DNA of 14,939 nt, taken from contig JAISCU010000080.1 in the NCBI GenBank assembly GCA_031265345.1, positions 1 to 14,939 on the forward strand, read 5' to 3'. Positions 7,650 through 14,068 of the stretch are shown piece by piece. The DNA is from Bifidobacteriaceae bacterium (GTDB lineage Bacteria; Actinomycetota; Actinomycetes; Actinomycetales; WQXJ01). The notes below the pieces were generated by a model, which saw only the letters and a list, made by a program, of their open reading frames with translations, had not been told where the DNA came from and ran no database searches. Position 1 is the stretch's first letter. The number at the start of each line of letters is the position of its first letter. The translations under genes were made by a program, and so were the position numbers.

Positions 7650-7749
7650 GGGGCCAGGCACCAGCGTCCCGCGCACCAGAACGGCTGCCCAGCCCGCTTC
7701 GGGGCACCGTGATGGCGAAAAGCTGGCTTCGGAAGGCAGGCCTGGCCCC
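7650..7749. repeat. Long inverted repeat enclosing a repeated block
   Basis: GGGGCCAGGC (7650-7659) and GCCTGGCCCC (7740-7749) are exact inverted arms 80 bp apart. A smaller hairpin (ACGCTGG 7645-7651 with CCAGCGT 7661-7667) overlaps the left arm and might terminate the RND transcript, though it lacks a T-run. The interior from 7687 (GCCCAGCCCGCTTCG, then CCGTGATGG) has a diverged copy at 8371. Confidence 0.55.
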
Positions 7750-7777
7750 GGTTGTGCTGCGGCGACGCGCCTGTCGG

Positions 7778-7834
7778 GTGTCCACAAGTGGCTGGAACTC
7801 GGGGCCGTCGCCAGTTGGAGCCGCTTGTGTACAC
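7778..7834. repeat. 57-bp palindromic repeat, copy 1
   Basis: GTGTCCACAAG at the left end and CTTGTGTACAC at the right end are inverted (10 of 11), and the inverse match continues inward with mismatches for about 23 bp. A second element of identical length starts at 7914 and shares GTGTCCACAAGT and CTGGAACTCGGG exactly. Confidence 0.65.
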
Positions 7835-7850
7835 GGACTCAGGAAGCCGC

Positions 7851-7906
7851 CGATGCCGCCGACGGGCTGACCTGCGCGAACGCTGGCGGGCGACCAGGCG
7901 GCATCG
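7851..7906. repeat. GATGCCGCC hairpin nested between the two 57-bp palindromes
   Basis: CGATGCCGCC (7851-7860) pairs with GGCGGCATCG (7897-7906), 10 bp perfect with a 36-nt loop. It is the fourth member of the hairpin family seen at 1719, 3568 and 3707. Confidence 0.6.
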
Positions 7907-7913
7907 GGCAGCG

Positions 7914-7970
7914 GTGTCCACAAGTCCCTGGAACTCGGGCTGGGCGCGAGTTGAAGCTAGTTCTGGACAC
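7914..7970. repeat. 57-bp palindromic repeat, copy 2
   Basis: Begins with GTGTCCACAAG and ends with GTTCTGGACAC; GGTGTCCA and TGGACACC are exact inverted ends if one flanking base each side is included. Interior arms (CTGGAACTCG against CGAGTTGAAG) pair imperfectly. Start-to-start distance from copy 1 is 136 bp. Confidence 0.6.
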
Positions 7971-8018
7971 CCAAAACGCTGCTCGGAGAGCCGAGCGCCC
8001 CAATCGCGGCCTTCGAGC

Positions 8019-8360
8019 GTTCGTGGTCGCCGCGTTCGTGCCACGAACCCCGTCAAGGCGCAATTCACGTCCGGGCCGACTGCGCGGGGGCCTGAAATGC
8101 GGGTCAAACGTGTTCGTGGTCGCCGGGGTCGTGCCACGAACCTCGTCGGGGCGCAATTCACGCCCGAACAGACGGCGCGGGACGGCCGCGGGCGCCGAAA
8201 TGCGGGTCAAACGGGTTCGTGGTCGCCGGAGTCGTGCCACGAACCTCGTCAAGGCGCAATTCACGTCCGGGCCGACTGCAAGGGGACCCGAAATGCAGGC
8301 TGACGGCGTTCGTGGTCGCGGCGCTCGTGCCACGAACCCCATCAAGGCGCAATTCACACC
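8019..8360 (+). repeat. Tandem array of four hairpin-bearing units (about 93 bp period)
   Basis: Units start at 8019, 8112, 8215 and 8308 (spacings 93, 103, 93). Each begins with a 30-nt hairpin: GTTCGTGG, 14-nt loop, CCACGAAC, at 8019-8048, 8112-8141, 8215-8244 and 8308-8337, with both stem arms perfect in all four. Each is followed by a GCGCAATTCAC box, and units 1-3 by GAAATGC and a GGGTCAAAC-like end. Units 1 and 3 share a 33-nt identical run covering the box. The fourth unit stops after the box. Stem arms never vary while loops and tails do, which points to selection on structure or to a palindrome-directed duplication. Confidence 0.85.
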
Positions 8361-8370
8361 GGAGTCGGTC

Positions 8371-8520
8371 GCCCAGCCTGCTTCGCGGCTCCGTGATCGG
8401 AGAAAGTCGGCTTGGCTTTCGGAACAGGGGCCTTCCCGGGTTGTCCCCAAGCGCACGATGCCGCCCACTCGCCGACCCGCGACCATCCGAGCCGCCAGAC
8501 CGGAGGCCTGTCCCCTGTTC
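8371..8520. repeat. Degenerate composite repeat upstream edge of the purA 3' gap
   Basis: Starts with a diverged copy of the block at 7687 (GCCCAGCC, GCTTCG, CCGTGAT). It carries inverted arms GAACAGGGG (8422-8430) and CCCCTGTTC (8512-8520), a lone GATGCCGCCCAC half-hairpin near 8457-8468, and the second copy of GGCCTGTCCCCTGTTC (8505-8520). It looks like a decayed version of the repeats found at 3570-3750. Confidence 0.5.
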
Positions 8521-8560
8521 TGGCCCGGTCAGGACCGGCCGGGGAGTCTACACAGAATCG

Positions 8561-9847
8561 CTATGGGATCAGGGCGTGGCGTTGGACTATGGCGTCGCGG
8601 GCGGGGCCGACCCCGACCACGGAGATGCGCGCGCCGGACATCTCCTCGATGGCCTTGACGTAGGACTGCGCGTTGGGCGGCAGCTGCTTGAAGGAGCGGG
8701 CGCGGGAGATGTCCTCGTCCCAGCCGGGCAGGTACTCGTAGATCGGGCGAGCGTGGTGGATGTCGGATTGGGAGGCGGGCAGGTCGTGATGGACCGAGCC
8801 GGCCACGTCGTAGGCGACGCAGACCGGCACCTTGTCCCAGCCGGTCAGCACGTCGAGCTTGGTCAACACGAAGTCGGTGACGCCGTTGATGCGGGCGGCG
8901 TAGCGGGCCACGGGGGCGTCGTACCACCCGCAGCGGCGGGGGCGTCCGGTGGTGACCCCGTACTCGTGCCCGGCTGCGCGCAAACGCTCCCCGGCGGCAT
9001 CGTCCAACTCTGTCACGAACGGGCCGGAGCCGACCCGGGTGGCGTAGGCCTTGACGACGGCGACCACCCGGTCGATCCGTTTGGGACCCACGCCCGTACC
9101 CGTGCAAGCGCCGCCAGCAGTCGCGTTGGAGCTGGTCACGAACGGATAGGTGCCGTGGTCCACGTCCAGCATGGTGGCCTGGCCGCCCTCGAACAGGACC
9201 GTGTCGCCGCGATCCAGGGCCTCGTTCAACAGCAGGGCGGTGTCCGCGACGATGGGCCGGACGCGGTCGGCGTAGGACTCGAGCTCGTCGACCACCTCGT
9301 CGACCGAGATGGCGCGGCGGTTGTAGACCTTGACCAGCAGATGGTTCTTCTGCATCAACGCGCCCTCGACCTTCTGGCGCAGGATCGAGGAGTCGAACAG
9401 GTCTTGGACGCGCAGGCCGACACGCTGCATCTTGTCCGCGTAGGTGGGGCCGATCCCCCGCCCGGTGGTGCCGATCTGCCGCTTGCCGAGGAACCGTTCG
9501 GTGACCTTGTCCATGGTGCGGTTGTAGCTCGGGATCAGGTGCGCGTTGGAGGAGAGCACCAGCCGGGAGATGTCGATCCCGCGGGATTCGAGCGCCGCCA
9601 GCTCCTGGAAGAGGACCTCCAGGTCCACCACCACCCCGTTGCCGATCACCGGCGTGACCCCCGGCGTGAGGATGCCCGAGGGCAGCAGGTGCAAGGCGTA
9701 GGTCTGCCCTGCGATCACCACCGTGTGCCCGGCGTTGTTGCCGCCGTTGAACTTGACCACGTAATCGACGTCCTGGCCGAGCAGGTCGGTGGCCTTGCCT
9801 TTGCCCTCGTCGCCCCACTGGGCGCCGACAAGCACGATTCCTGGCAT
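8561..9847 (-). CDS. purA: Adenylosuccinate synthetase
   Basis: Cytosolic purine enzyme joining IMP and aspartate with GTP hydrolysis to give adenylosuccinate, the first committed step to AMP. Its 428 residues match the usual length. Signatures: [19 protein letters not shown] at the N-terminus (catalytic Asp13 and the GDEGKGK phosphate loop), [11 protein letters not shown] with the catalytic His, [39 protein letters not shown], and [16 protein letters not shown] near the substrate loop. The ATG at 9847 directly precedes the conserved start and has GAGAGG 6-7 nt upstream. It diverges from nagA across 126 bp. No frameshift or missing residue was seen. Confidence 0.98.
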   Translation of the reverse strand: MPGIVLVGAQWGDEGKGKATDLLGQDVDYVVKFNGGNNAGHTVVIAGQTYALHLLPSGILTPGVTPVIGNGVVVDLEVLFQELAALESRGIDISRLVLSSNAHLIPSYNRTMDKVTERFLGKRQIGTTGRGIGPTYADKMQRVGLRVQDLFDSSILRQKVEGALMQKNHLLVKVYNRRAISVDEVVDELESYADRVRPIVADTALLLNEALDRGDTVLFEGGQATMLDVDHGTYPFVTSSNATAGGACTGTGVGPKRIDRVVAVVKAYATRVGSGPFVTELDDAAGERLRAAGHEYGVTTGRPRRCGWYDAPVARYAARINGVTDFVLTKLDVLTGWDKVPVCVAYDVAGSVHHDLPASQSDIHHARPIYEYLPGWDEDISRARSFKQLPPNAQSYVKAIEEMSGARISVVGVGPARDAIVQRHALIP

Positions 9848-9973
9848 GGTTTCCTCTCAATCGCTTGGAGATTGCGGCGGGTTCCCTTCGGTGCCCCCGC
9901 GAAAGACCCGACCGGAGGGAGGAGATTTCGTGGGGCCGCTAGAAGAGTACCGGAAGAGTGCGACAATGCCGTT
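9848..9973. promoter_or_regulatory. Divergent purA/nagA intergenic region
   Basis: 126 bp that must hold both promoters. A purA ribosome site (GAGAGG) is visible at about 9853-9858. An imperfect inverted pair (GCCCCCGCGAAA against TTTCGTGGGGC) flanks the centre. I see no riboswitch or clear -35/-10 pair. Confidence 0.35.
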
Positions 9974-11368
9974 GTGACTACTGCGCTAAATCCCCCCGGC
10001 GGGGCCTGGGCGATCCGTGGACAGGTCGTGGTGGAGTCAGATCTGTTGCCCGATGCCGCCGTCGTAGTTGAGCAGGACCGGATCAAGTTCGCCGGTCTGG
10101 TTGGCGAGGCGCCGCCTGAATTGGCGGCCGTCATCGAATCCGGGCGTCGATGGGACGGGTACGTGCTGCCCGGACTGGTCGACGCCCATTGCCACGGCGG
10201 AGGCGGGCAATCGTTCCCCGACGCCTCGTGCGCGTCCGAGGCCTTGGTGGCGGTGATGGAGCATCGTCGCCATGGGACCACTTCGCTGGTGGCGTCGTTG
10301 GTGACGGACGCGCCAGAGGTGCTGGTTCGGCAGAGCGCTTTGCTGGCCTCGCTGTGCTTGTCTGGCGAATTGGCGGGCATTCACCTGGAGGGGCCGTTCT
10401 TGTCGCCCGCCTGTTGCGGCGCGCAGGACCCGGCCAAGATGCAGGCCGCCTCGGCCGAGCTGGTGTCTGCTGTGGCGGAAGCGGCGGGCGGGTACTTCGC
10501 CGTCATGACGGTCGCGCCGGAGTTGCCGGGGATTGTCTCTTGGCGAGGCGGCGGCCTTGGTGCGGGTGCTGGTGGGCCTGGCGGCGGGCCGGGCGGCGGG
10601 CCGGGCGGCGGTGGCGGGCTCGGTGTCGGGTTGGGCGGCGGTCCAACCGTGGTCGAAGCGTTGGCGGCCGCAGGCGCCGTGCCGTCGTTTGGGCACACCG
10701 ATTGCACTGGTTCGGAAATGGCGCGAGGCGTCGAGGCGGCTGTGCTGGCGCTCAGCCGGGCGGCCGCGGGTGACCTGGTGCGGGTGGGTTCTGGCCCGGC
10801 GGTTGTTGGTAGGGCGGCTGGCGCGCCGCGCTCGCGTAGCTCGCGTCCGACCGCGACGCACCTGTTCAACGGGATGCCTCCCATTCACCACCGGCGGTCC
10901 GGCCCGGCCCTCGAGTGCCTGGCCCAGGCGGCCGCGGGGGACATGATCGTGGAATTGATCGGCGACGGCACCCACTTGGACCCGCGCACCGTCACGGACG
11001 CGTTCGCCATCGCCGACCCGGACTGCGTCATGCTCGTGACCGACGCCATGGCGGCCGCCGGCATGCCGGACGGTTCGTACCAGCTGGGGCCCGTTGCGGT
11101 CACGGTGCTGGACGGTGTGGCAAGGGTGGCTGGTTCGGAGTCGATCGCCGGAGGCACCGCGCACCTGATTGACGTGGTGCGGACCACCGCGTTCGAGAGC
11201 CGTGTGCCCTTGGCGGTGGCTGTGAGGGCGGCATCGGCCATGCCTGCTTGGGTGTTGGGAATCTCCGACGAGGTGGGTTCGCTGGCACCCGGCAAGCGGG
11301 CGGACCTGGTGCTGGCGGACGGCGGGCTGGTGGCGCGCGAGGTGTACCGGGCCGGCGTGCTGGTGTGA
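9974..11368 (+). CDS. nagA: N-acetylglucosamine-6-phosphate deacetylase with two insertions
   Basis: Amidohydrolase converting GlcNAc-6-phosphate to glucosamine-6-phosphate plus acetate, in cell-wall and chitin sugar recycling. Signatures: VLPGLVDAHCHGG (64-76), GIHLEGPFLSP (135-145; metal Glu139), FGHTDCTG (239-246; metal His241), THLFNGMPP (295-303; metal His296), IGDGTHLDP and LVTDAMAAAG (354-363; catalytic Asp357), then SLAPGKRADLVL at the C-terminus. It has 464 residues against about 380-400 usual. Compared with E. coli NagA, the Glu-to-first-His distance is about 38 longer and the His-to-His distance about 34 longer. The excess is a glycine-rich tract (192-223) and an Arg/Ser/Ala-rich stretch (about 260-293). 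All catalytic residues remain, so activity is plausible. GTG at 9974 is chosen where homology begins; its ribosome site is weak. No nagB is adjacent. Confidence 0.92.
   Translation: MTTALNPPGGAWAIRGQVVVESDLLPDAAVVVEQDRIKFAGLVGEAPPELAAVIESGRRWDGYVLPGLVDAHCHGGGGQSFPDASCASEALVAVMEHRRHGTTSLVASLVTDAPEVLVRQSALLASLCLSGELAGIHLEGPFLSPACCGAQDPAKMQAASAELVSAVAEAAGGYFAVMTVAPELPGIVSWRGGGLGAGAGGPGGGPGGGPGGGGGLGVGLGGGPTVVEALAAAGAVPSFGHTDCTGSEMARGVEAAVLALSRAAAGDLVRVGSGPAVVGRAAGAPRSRSSRPTATHLFNGMPPIHHRRSGPALECLAQAAAGDMIVELIGDGTHLDPRTVTDAFAIADPDCVMLVTDAMAAAGMPDGSYQLGPVAVTVLDGVARVAGSESIAGGTAHLIDVVRTTAFESRVPLAVAVRAASAMPAWVLGISDEVGSLAPGKRADLVLADGGLVAREVYRAGVLV
10547..10644 (+). repeat. Low-complexity GGC/GGG tract inside nagA
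   Basis: Near-repeats of GGCGGGCCG encode Gly-Gly-Gly-Pro units (residues about 201-215) within a 32-residue glycine-rich segment. The tract is prone to slippage; unit gains of 12 bp would keep the reading frame. Confidence 0.7.
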
Positions 11369-11492
11369 CGGTTGGGCGTGGTGTGACGGGCCTGGGGGGC
11401 CTGAGCTGGCGGCGGTGGTGCGGACTGCTGGCCGTGCGAGCCGTGACGGGCGGGCGCGACGACCGTGCTTTCTGATCCGCGAGCGATGTCGG

Positions 11493-11498
11493 TATGAT
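11493..11498 (+). promoter_or_regulatory. Possible -10 element of tRNA-Pro promoter
   Basis: TATGAT, preceded by GG, lies 49 bp before the tRNA 5' end. A weak -35 (TTCTGA) sits 17 bp upstream. It is the best candidate in the 178-bp nagA-tRNA gap, but only suggestive. Confidence 0.3.
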
Positions 11499-11546
11499 GG
11501 GAGGCCGTTGACCGGGTATGCTCGGTCGCTGGCCGTTTTTCGGTCG

Positions 11547-11620
<74 letters not shown>

Positions 11621-11628
11621 CTCGCCAA

Positions 11629-11670
11629 GCCCCTGACCTGCGGAAACGTTGGGTCGGGGGCCTTTGTTTT
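11629..11670 (+). terminator. Rho-independent terminator of tRNA-Pro
   Basis: GCCCCTGACC (11629-11638) pairs with GGTCGGGGGC (11652-11661) with one G-T wobble, followed by CTTTGTTTT. It begins 9 nt after the tRNA end. Confidence 0.8.
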
Positions 11671-11685
11671 GGCCCGGATCCGGGG

Positions 11686-11707
11686 TTTGGACCGTATTTG
11701 GACCGTA
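11686..11707. repeat. Two tandem copies of an 11-bp sequence near the att site
   Basis: TTTGGACCGTA occurs twice head to tail (11686-11696, 11697-11707), between the tRNA terminator and the integrase stop. The place fits integrase arm-type or excisionase binding sites, which are often short direct repeats; this is an inference. Confidence 0.5.
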
Positions 11708-11743
11708 TGAGAACGGGCACGGTCGGCATTTGGCGGCGCCTCC

Positions 11744-13018
11744 TCACAACTCCGGGCCGGTCGGGCGGGCTGGTTTGGGGGCCGGGTTCGGGGTTTGGTA
11801 TTCGGCTTGGCGGGCGGCTTCCATGGCGGCGGCGACCTCCCCGAGGCGGGACGGCCAGAGGTGCCCGTAGACGTCGAGGGTCATGGCGGCGGAGGCGTGG
11901 CCGAGCATCTGCTGGACCACTTTGACGTCGGCGCCGGCGGCGATCGCTGCGGAGGCGGCCGTGTGGCGCAATTTGTGGGGGGTCAGCCCGAGGCCGTCGA
12001 GCTCGGCGGCGGCGACGGCTTTGTCCCACACGCGGCGCCGCCAGTTGTGGTCGAAGACGGGGCCGCCGCGCCTCGCGGTGAACACGAACTCGCCGGGGCC
12101 GCGGCCTTGGACGAGTTCGGCGAGCTGGTCGGCGAGGAACCCGGGTAGGGGGACGGTGCGCCGCTCCCAGCTTTTCGGGGGTCCGAGCTTCCGGCCTCCG
12201 TCGCGGCCCTGGGTCCAGGTCTGCGCGACCCTGAGGGTGCGGGCGGCGGTGTCGAGGGCGCCGGTTTTCGCGGCGAGGGCCTCGTTGATGCGCAGCCCGG
12301 TGTACGCGAGCGTGTACACCAGGGCGGCGTCCTGCCGGTCCCCGGTGGCGTTTTGGGCGGCGGCGGCGAGGTCGCGGACCTGGTTGTGGGTGAGGTAGAC
12401 GTGGTCTTCGGGGACGGGCCGGGGGATCGACAGGCCGGTGGCGGGGTTCTTCGCGATCCGGTCGTTCGCCATCGCCCATTTGAAGATCGCGCCGAGGATG
12501 GTGACCATGTGCTCTATCGAGGCGGGCGCGAGCGGGGCGCGCATGGTGCGGGCGGGGTGGTCGCGGGGAGGGTTCGAGCCGCGGACCTTGTACCGGGCGG
12601 GCGCTTTCCCGCGGGTCAGGTCCGCGACCCAGGCGGCCAGGTCGGCGCGGCTGATCGAGTTGACCGGCTTCGGCCCGAACTTCGGGACCATGTACATCCG
12701 CAGCTCCCGCTCGTAGCGGACGTACGTGGACTCCCGGATCCTCAGGTGCCCGGCGAGCCACTCCTCGGCGACCTCCGCGAAGGTGGCCTTGCCAAGCGCG
12801 GGGTCGCGGTACACCGACGCGCGGATGTCGTTGTCGAGCTTCGCCGCGAACTCGTCCGCGTCGGCGCGTTTGCTGAACATGCGGGTCCGCTCTTGGCGGG
12901 CTTTGTCCGGGTCGGAGTCGTCGAACCACCGCACCCGCCAGCGCGCCCCGACCCCGTAACGGCTGGTGCGGGCCTTCTTCCGGTCGTGCCAGCGGTCCTC
13001 GACCCACGCTCTGGCCAT
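11744..13018 (-). CDS. int: Tyrosine recombinase / phage-type integrase
   Basis: Catalyses site-specific integration and excision of the element, probably at the adjacent tRNA-Pro. Its 424 residues show an N-terminal arm-binding region (1-75, with RWRVRWFDDSDPDKARQE), an SAM-like core-binding domain (about 78-190), and the catalytic domain (about 205-400). All catalytic residues are present: Arg243 in YTGLRINEA, Lys282 in PKSWERRTVP, His348 and Arg351 in PHKLRHT, His374 in MLGHAS, and Tyr384 in LDVYGHL. Within the core-binding domain, residues about 137-162 (basic, Pro/Arg-rich) look like an insertion between two helices. The ATG at 13018 has a strong AGGAGGGG ribosome site. The gene ends 124 bp from the tRNA and reads toward it. 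Confidence 0.96.
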   Translation of the reverse strand: MARAWVEDRWHDRKKARTSRYGVGARWRVRWFDDSDPDKARQERTRMFSKRADADEFAAKLDNDIRASVYRDPALGKATFAEVAEEWLAGHLRIRESTYVRYERELRMYMVPKFGPKPVNSISRADLAAWVADLTRGKAPARYKVRGSNPPRDHPARTMRAPLAPASIEHMVTILGAIFKWAMANDRIAKNPATGLSIPRPVPEDHVYLTHNQVRDLAAAAQNATGDRQDAALVYTLAYTGLRINEALAAKTGALDTAARTLRVAQTWTQGRDGGRKLGPPKSWERRTVPLPGFLADQLAELVQGRGPGEFVFTARRGGPVFDHNWRRRVWDKAVAAAELDGLGLTPHKLRHTAASAAIAAGADVKVVQQMLGHASAAMTLDVYGHLWPSRLGEVAAAMEAARQAEYQTPNPAPKPARPTGPEL

Positions 13019-13095
13019 TCGTCCCCTCCTGGTTGGTTGGTTGCACTTGGCTGCCAGGAAGGTGCTTCGGCCTTCCCCGGATGCGAGGAGTTGCG

Positions 13096-13299
13096 ATGGA
13101 AGCGAGCGTGGAGGGGCGGACGATGACGTCGGCGGAGCTGTCGGAGCGGTGGTCGATCCCGGTGTCGACGCTGGCGCACTGGCGGAGCCTGGGCCAAGGG
13201 CCGGCGTATGTGAAGCTGCGCGGCGCGGTCCGCTACCGGCTGCGGGACGTGGAGGCGTTCGAGGACGCCCACCTGGTGCCCGCCGGGGCCTCGGGCTGA
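13096..13299 (+). CDS. xis: Excisionase-like MerR/HTH DNA-binding protein
   Basis: A 67-residue protein with one winged-HTH domain: MTSAELSERWSIPVSTLAHWRSLGQGPAYVKLRG, then VRYRLRDVEAFEDAHL. This is the helix_turn_helix_17 / excisionase pattern (ELAERW-x-VPxSTLxxWR, GPxYxKLG, VRYRxxDVExF). Such proteins bend DNA to steer the integrase toward excision, or repress it. The ATG at 13096 has GAGGAG 6 nt upstream; the ATG at 13123 also has a ribosome-like GGAGGGG, so a 58-residue form is possible. It is divergent from int (77-bp gap), unlike the int-xis tandem order of pSAM2-like elements, so the shared gap may be a regulatory switch. It converges on the DUF4913 gene across a strong terminator. Confidence 0.85.
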   Translation: MEASVEGRTMTSAELSERWSIPVSTLAHWRSLGQGPAYVKLRGAVRYRLRDVEAFEDAHLVPAGASG

Positions 13300-13316
13300 C
13301 CCGGCGGCGGGCAAGG

Positions 13317-13359
13317 CGGCGGGCCCCGCCCCCCTGGTTGGAGGGGGCGGGGCCCGCCG
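13317..13359. terminator. Bidirectional terminator between xis and DUF4913 gene
   Basis: Perfect 17-bp stem: left arm 13317-13333, right arm 13343-13359, 9-nt loop (CTGGTTGGA). TGTTT follows on the plus strand, so it best terminates xis; its position between convergent genes also suits the minus-strand operon. Confidence 0.8.
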
Positions 13360-13378
13360 TGTTTCCCCGGGCGGGGGC

Positions 13379-14068
13379 TTATTGGGCGTGGAGGCGGATG
13401 GCTTCGGCTTGGTCGAGCATCTCTTGGTAGTGGTCTTCCAGGTCGCGGCGGCGCCCGACGTGCCATTCGACGTAGGTCAGGAAGTCGTCGTGCCGGTCGA
13501 GGAGGTTGACGGGCGGCGGCTCGTCCGCCGGGTCCGGGGCGGGCTCGCCGGGCCACAGGGCGAGCTTGTGGGGCCGGTCTCTGGCGATCCCGGTGCCGGC
13601 CCCAGCGACGGCTTCCCGCATCCGCAGCTGCCACTCGTCGAGGTCCCTGATCCACCCGAACGGGGCGGACGCGTGCTGGGCCGGGTCGTACGCGCCGAGC
13701 CAGTGGCACCGCAGGGCGGACAGGTGCTCGCGGAGCTGCGGATGGCGGTGCCAGTACGGGGGGATGACGTTCGGCGGGACCGAGAACAGGCGCCGCAGGT
13801 CCTCCACCCACTCGTTCAACGCCAGCCACTCGTATTCGAGGTCGTCGCCGGACAGGGCCGCCCACACCACCGGGCGCGCCGGCCCGTCCCCGGCCTCGTC
13901 CCGCGGCCACCCGCCCGGCCCGAAGTCCCCGCCCCACGGGTCCGCGCCCGGGCCCGTGTCCGCGCCGGCGTGGTCGGGCGCGGCGGCTTCGGCGTCGGCT
14001 TCGGGCGGCGGCCCTTGGTTGTCGTTTTCGCTGTGGTCCGCGGTCATGGGCTTCTGGCCGCCTTTCAC
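13379..14068 (-). CDS. DUF4913-like protein of mobile elements
   Basis: 229 residues of unknown function. Residues about 1-65 are disordered and rich in Asp, Glu, Gly and Pro. The folded part starts near residue 72 (DDLEYEWLALNEWVEDLRRLF) and continues with VIPPYWHRHPQLREHLSALRCHW, then GWIRDLDEWQLRMREA. The pattern of W/L-W-V, PxxWxxHP, LxALxxHW and a final acidic-aromatic helix fits DUF4913, found in actinobacterial plasmids and integrative elements. A C-terminal helix (HDDFLTYVEWHVGRRRDLEDHYQEM) may be coiled coil. The GTG at 14068 overlaps the SSB stop (ATGTGA, 4 bp or less); the ATG at 14047 is an alternative giving 222 residues. It is last in the methyltransferase-SSB-DUF4913 operon. 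Confidence 0.7.
   Translation of the reverse strand: MKGGQKPMTADHSENDNQGPPPEADAEAAAPDHAGADTGPGADPWGGDFGPGGWPRDEAGDGPARPVVWAALSGDDLEYEWLALNEWVEDLRRLFSVPPNVIPPYWHRHPQLREHLSALRCHWLGAYDPAQHASAPFGWIRDLDEWQLRMREAVAGAGTGIARDRPHKLALWPGEPAPDPADEPPPVNLLDRHDDFLTYVEWHVGRRRDLEDHYQEMLDQAEAIRLHAQ

Larger units (their letters stand above)
7634..8560. other. Gene-free, repeat-rich 0.9-kb intergenic stretch
   Basis: No supportable gene between the RND remnant and purA (purA reads away from the right edge of this gap toward it, on the minus strand). It is packed with inverted and direct repeats: a 10-bp inverted pair (7650-7659 and 7740-7749), two 57-bp palindromes, a GATGCCGCC hairpin, a four-unit tandem array, and a degenerate composite element at 8371-8520. 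Open frames crossing it change frame between repeat units and have no ribosome sites, so they are not credited. Confidence 0.75.

Noticed and set aside
7645..7667. Strong terminator for the RND gene
   Set aside because: The 7-bp hairpin has no T-run and overlaps a larger repeat arm, so it is described only as part of the repeat.
5891..8161. Long minus-strand open frame across the RND gene and repeat region
   Set aside because: It is antisense to a clearly recognisable RND protein, rich in His/Arg/Gln as expected of a GC-rich shadow frame, and has no homology motif.
8019..8360. Regular hairpin repeats as a CRISPR array
   Set aside because: The sequences between hairpins are themselves conserved from unit to unit (GCGCAATTCAC box, GAAATGC end), spacing is 63-73 nt, and no cas genes are nearby.
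8219..9973. In-frame upstream extension of nagA antisense to purA
   Set aside because: The frame happens to be open through purA, but NagA homology begins at the GTG at 9974 and the upstream part is the complement of purA.
9848..9973. Purine or glmS-type riboswitch between purA and nagA
   Set aside because: No recognisable conserved core or expression platform, and only 126 bp shared by two divergent genes.
12565..12600. tRNA T-arm-like GGTTCGAGCC sequence inside int
   Set aside because: The flanking bases do not form a T stem or acceptor stem, and the stretch is in frame within the integrase.
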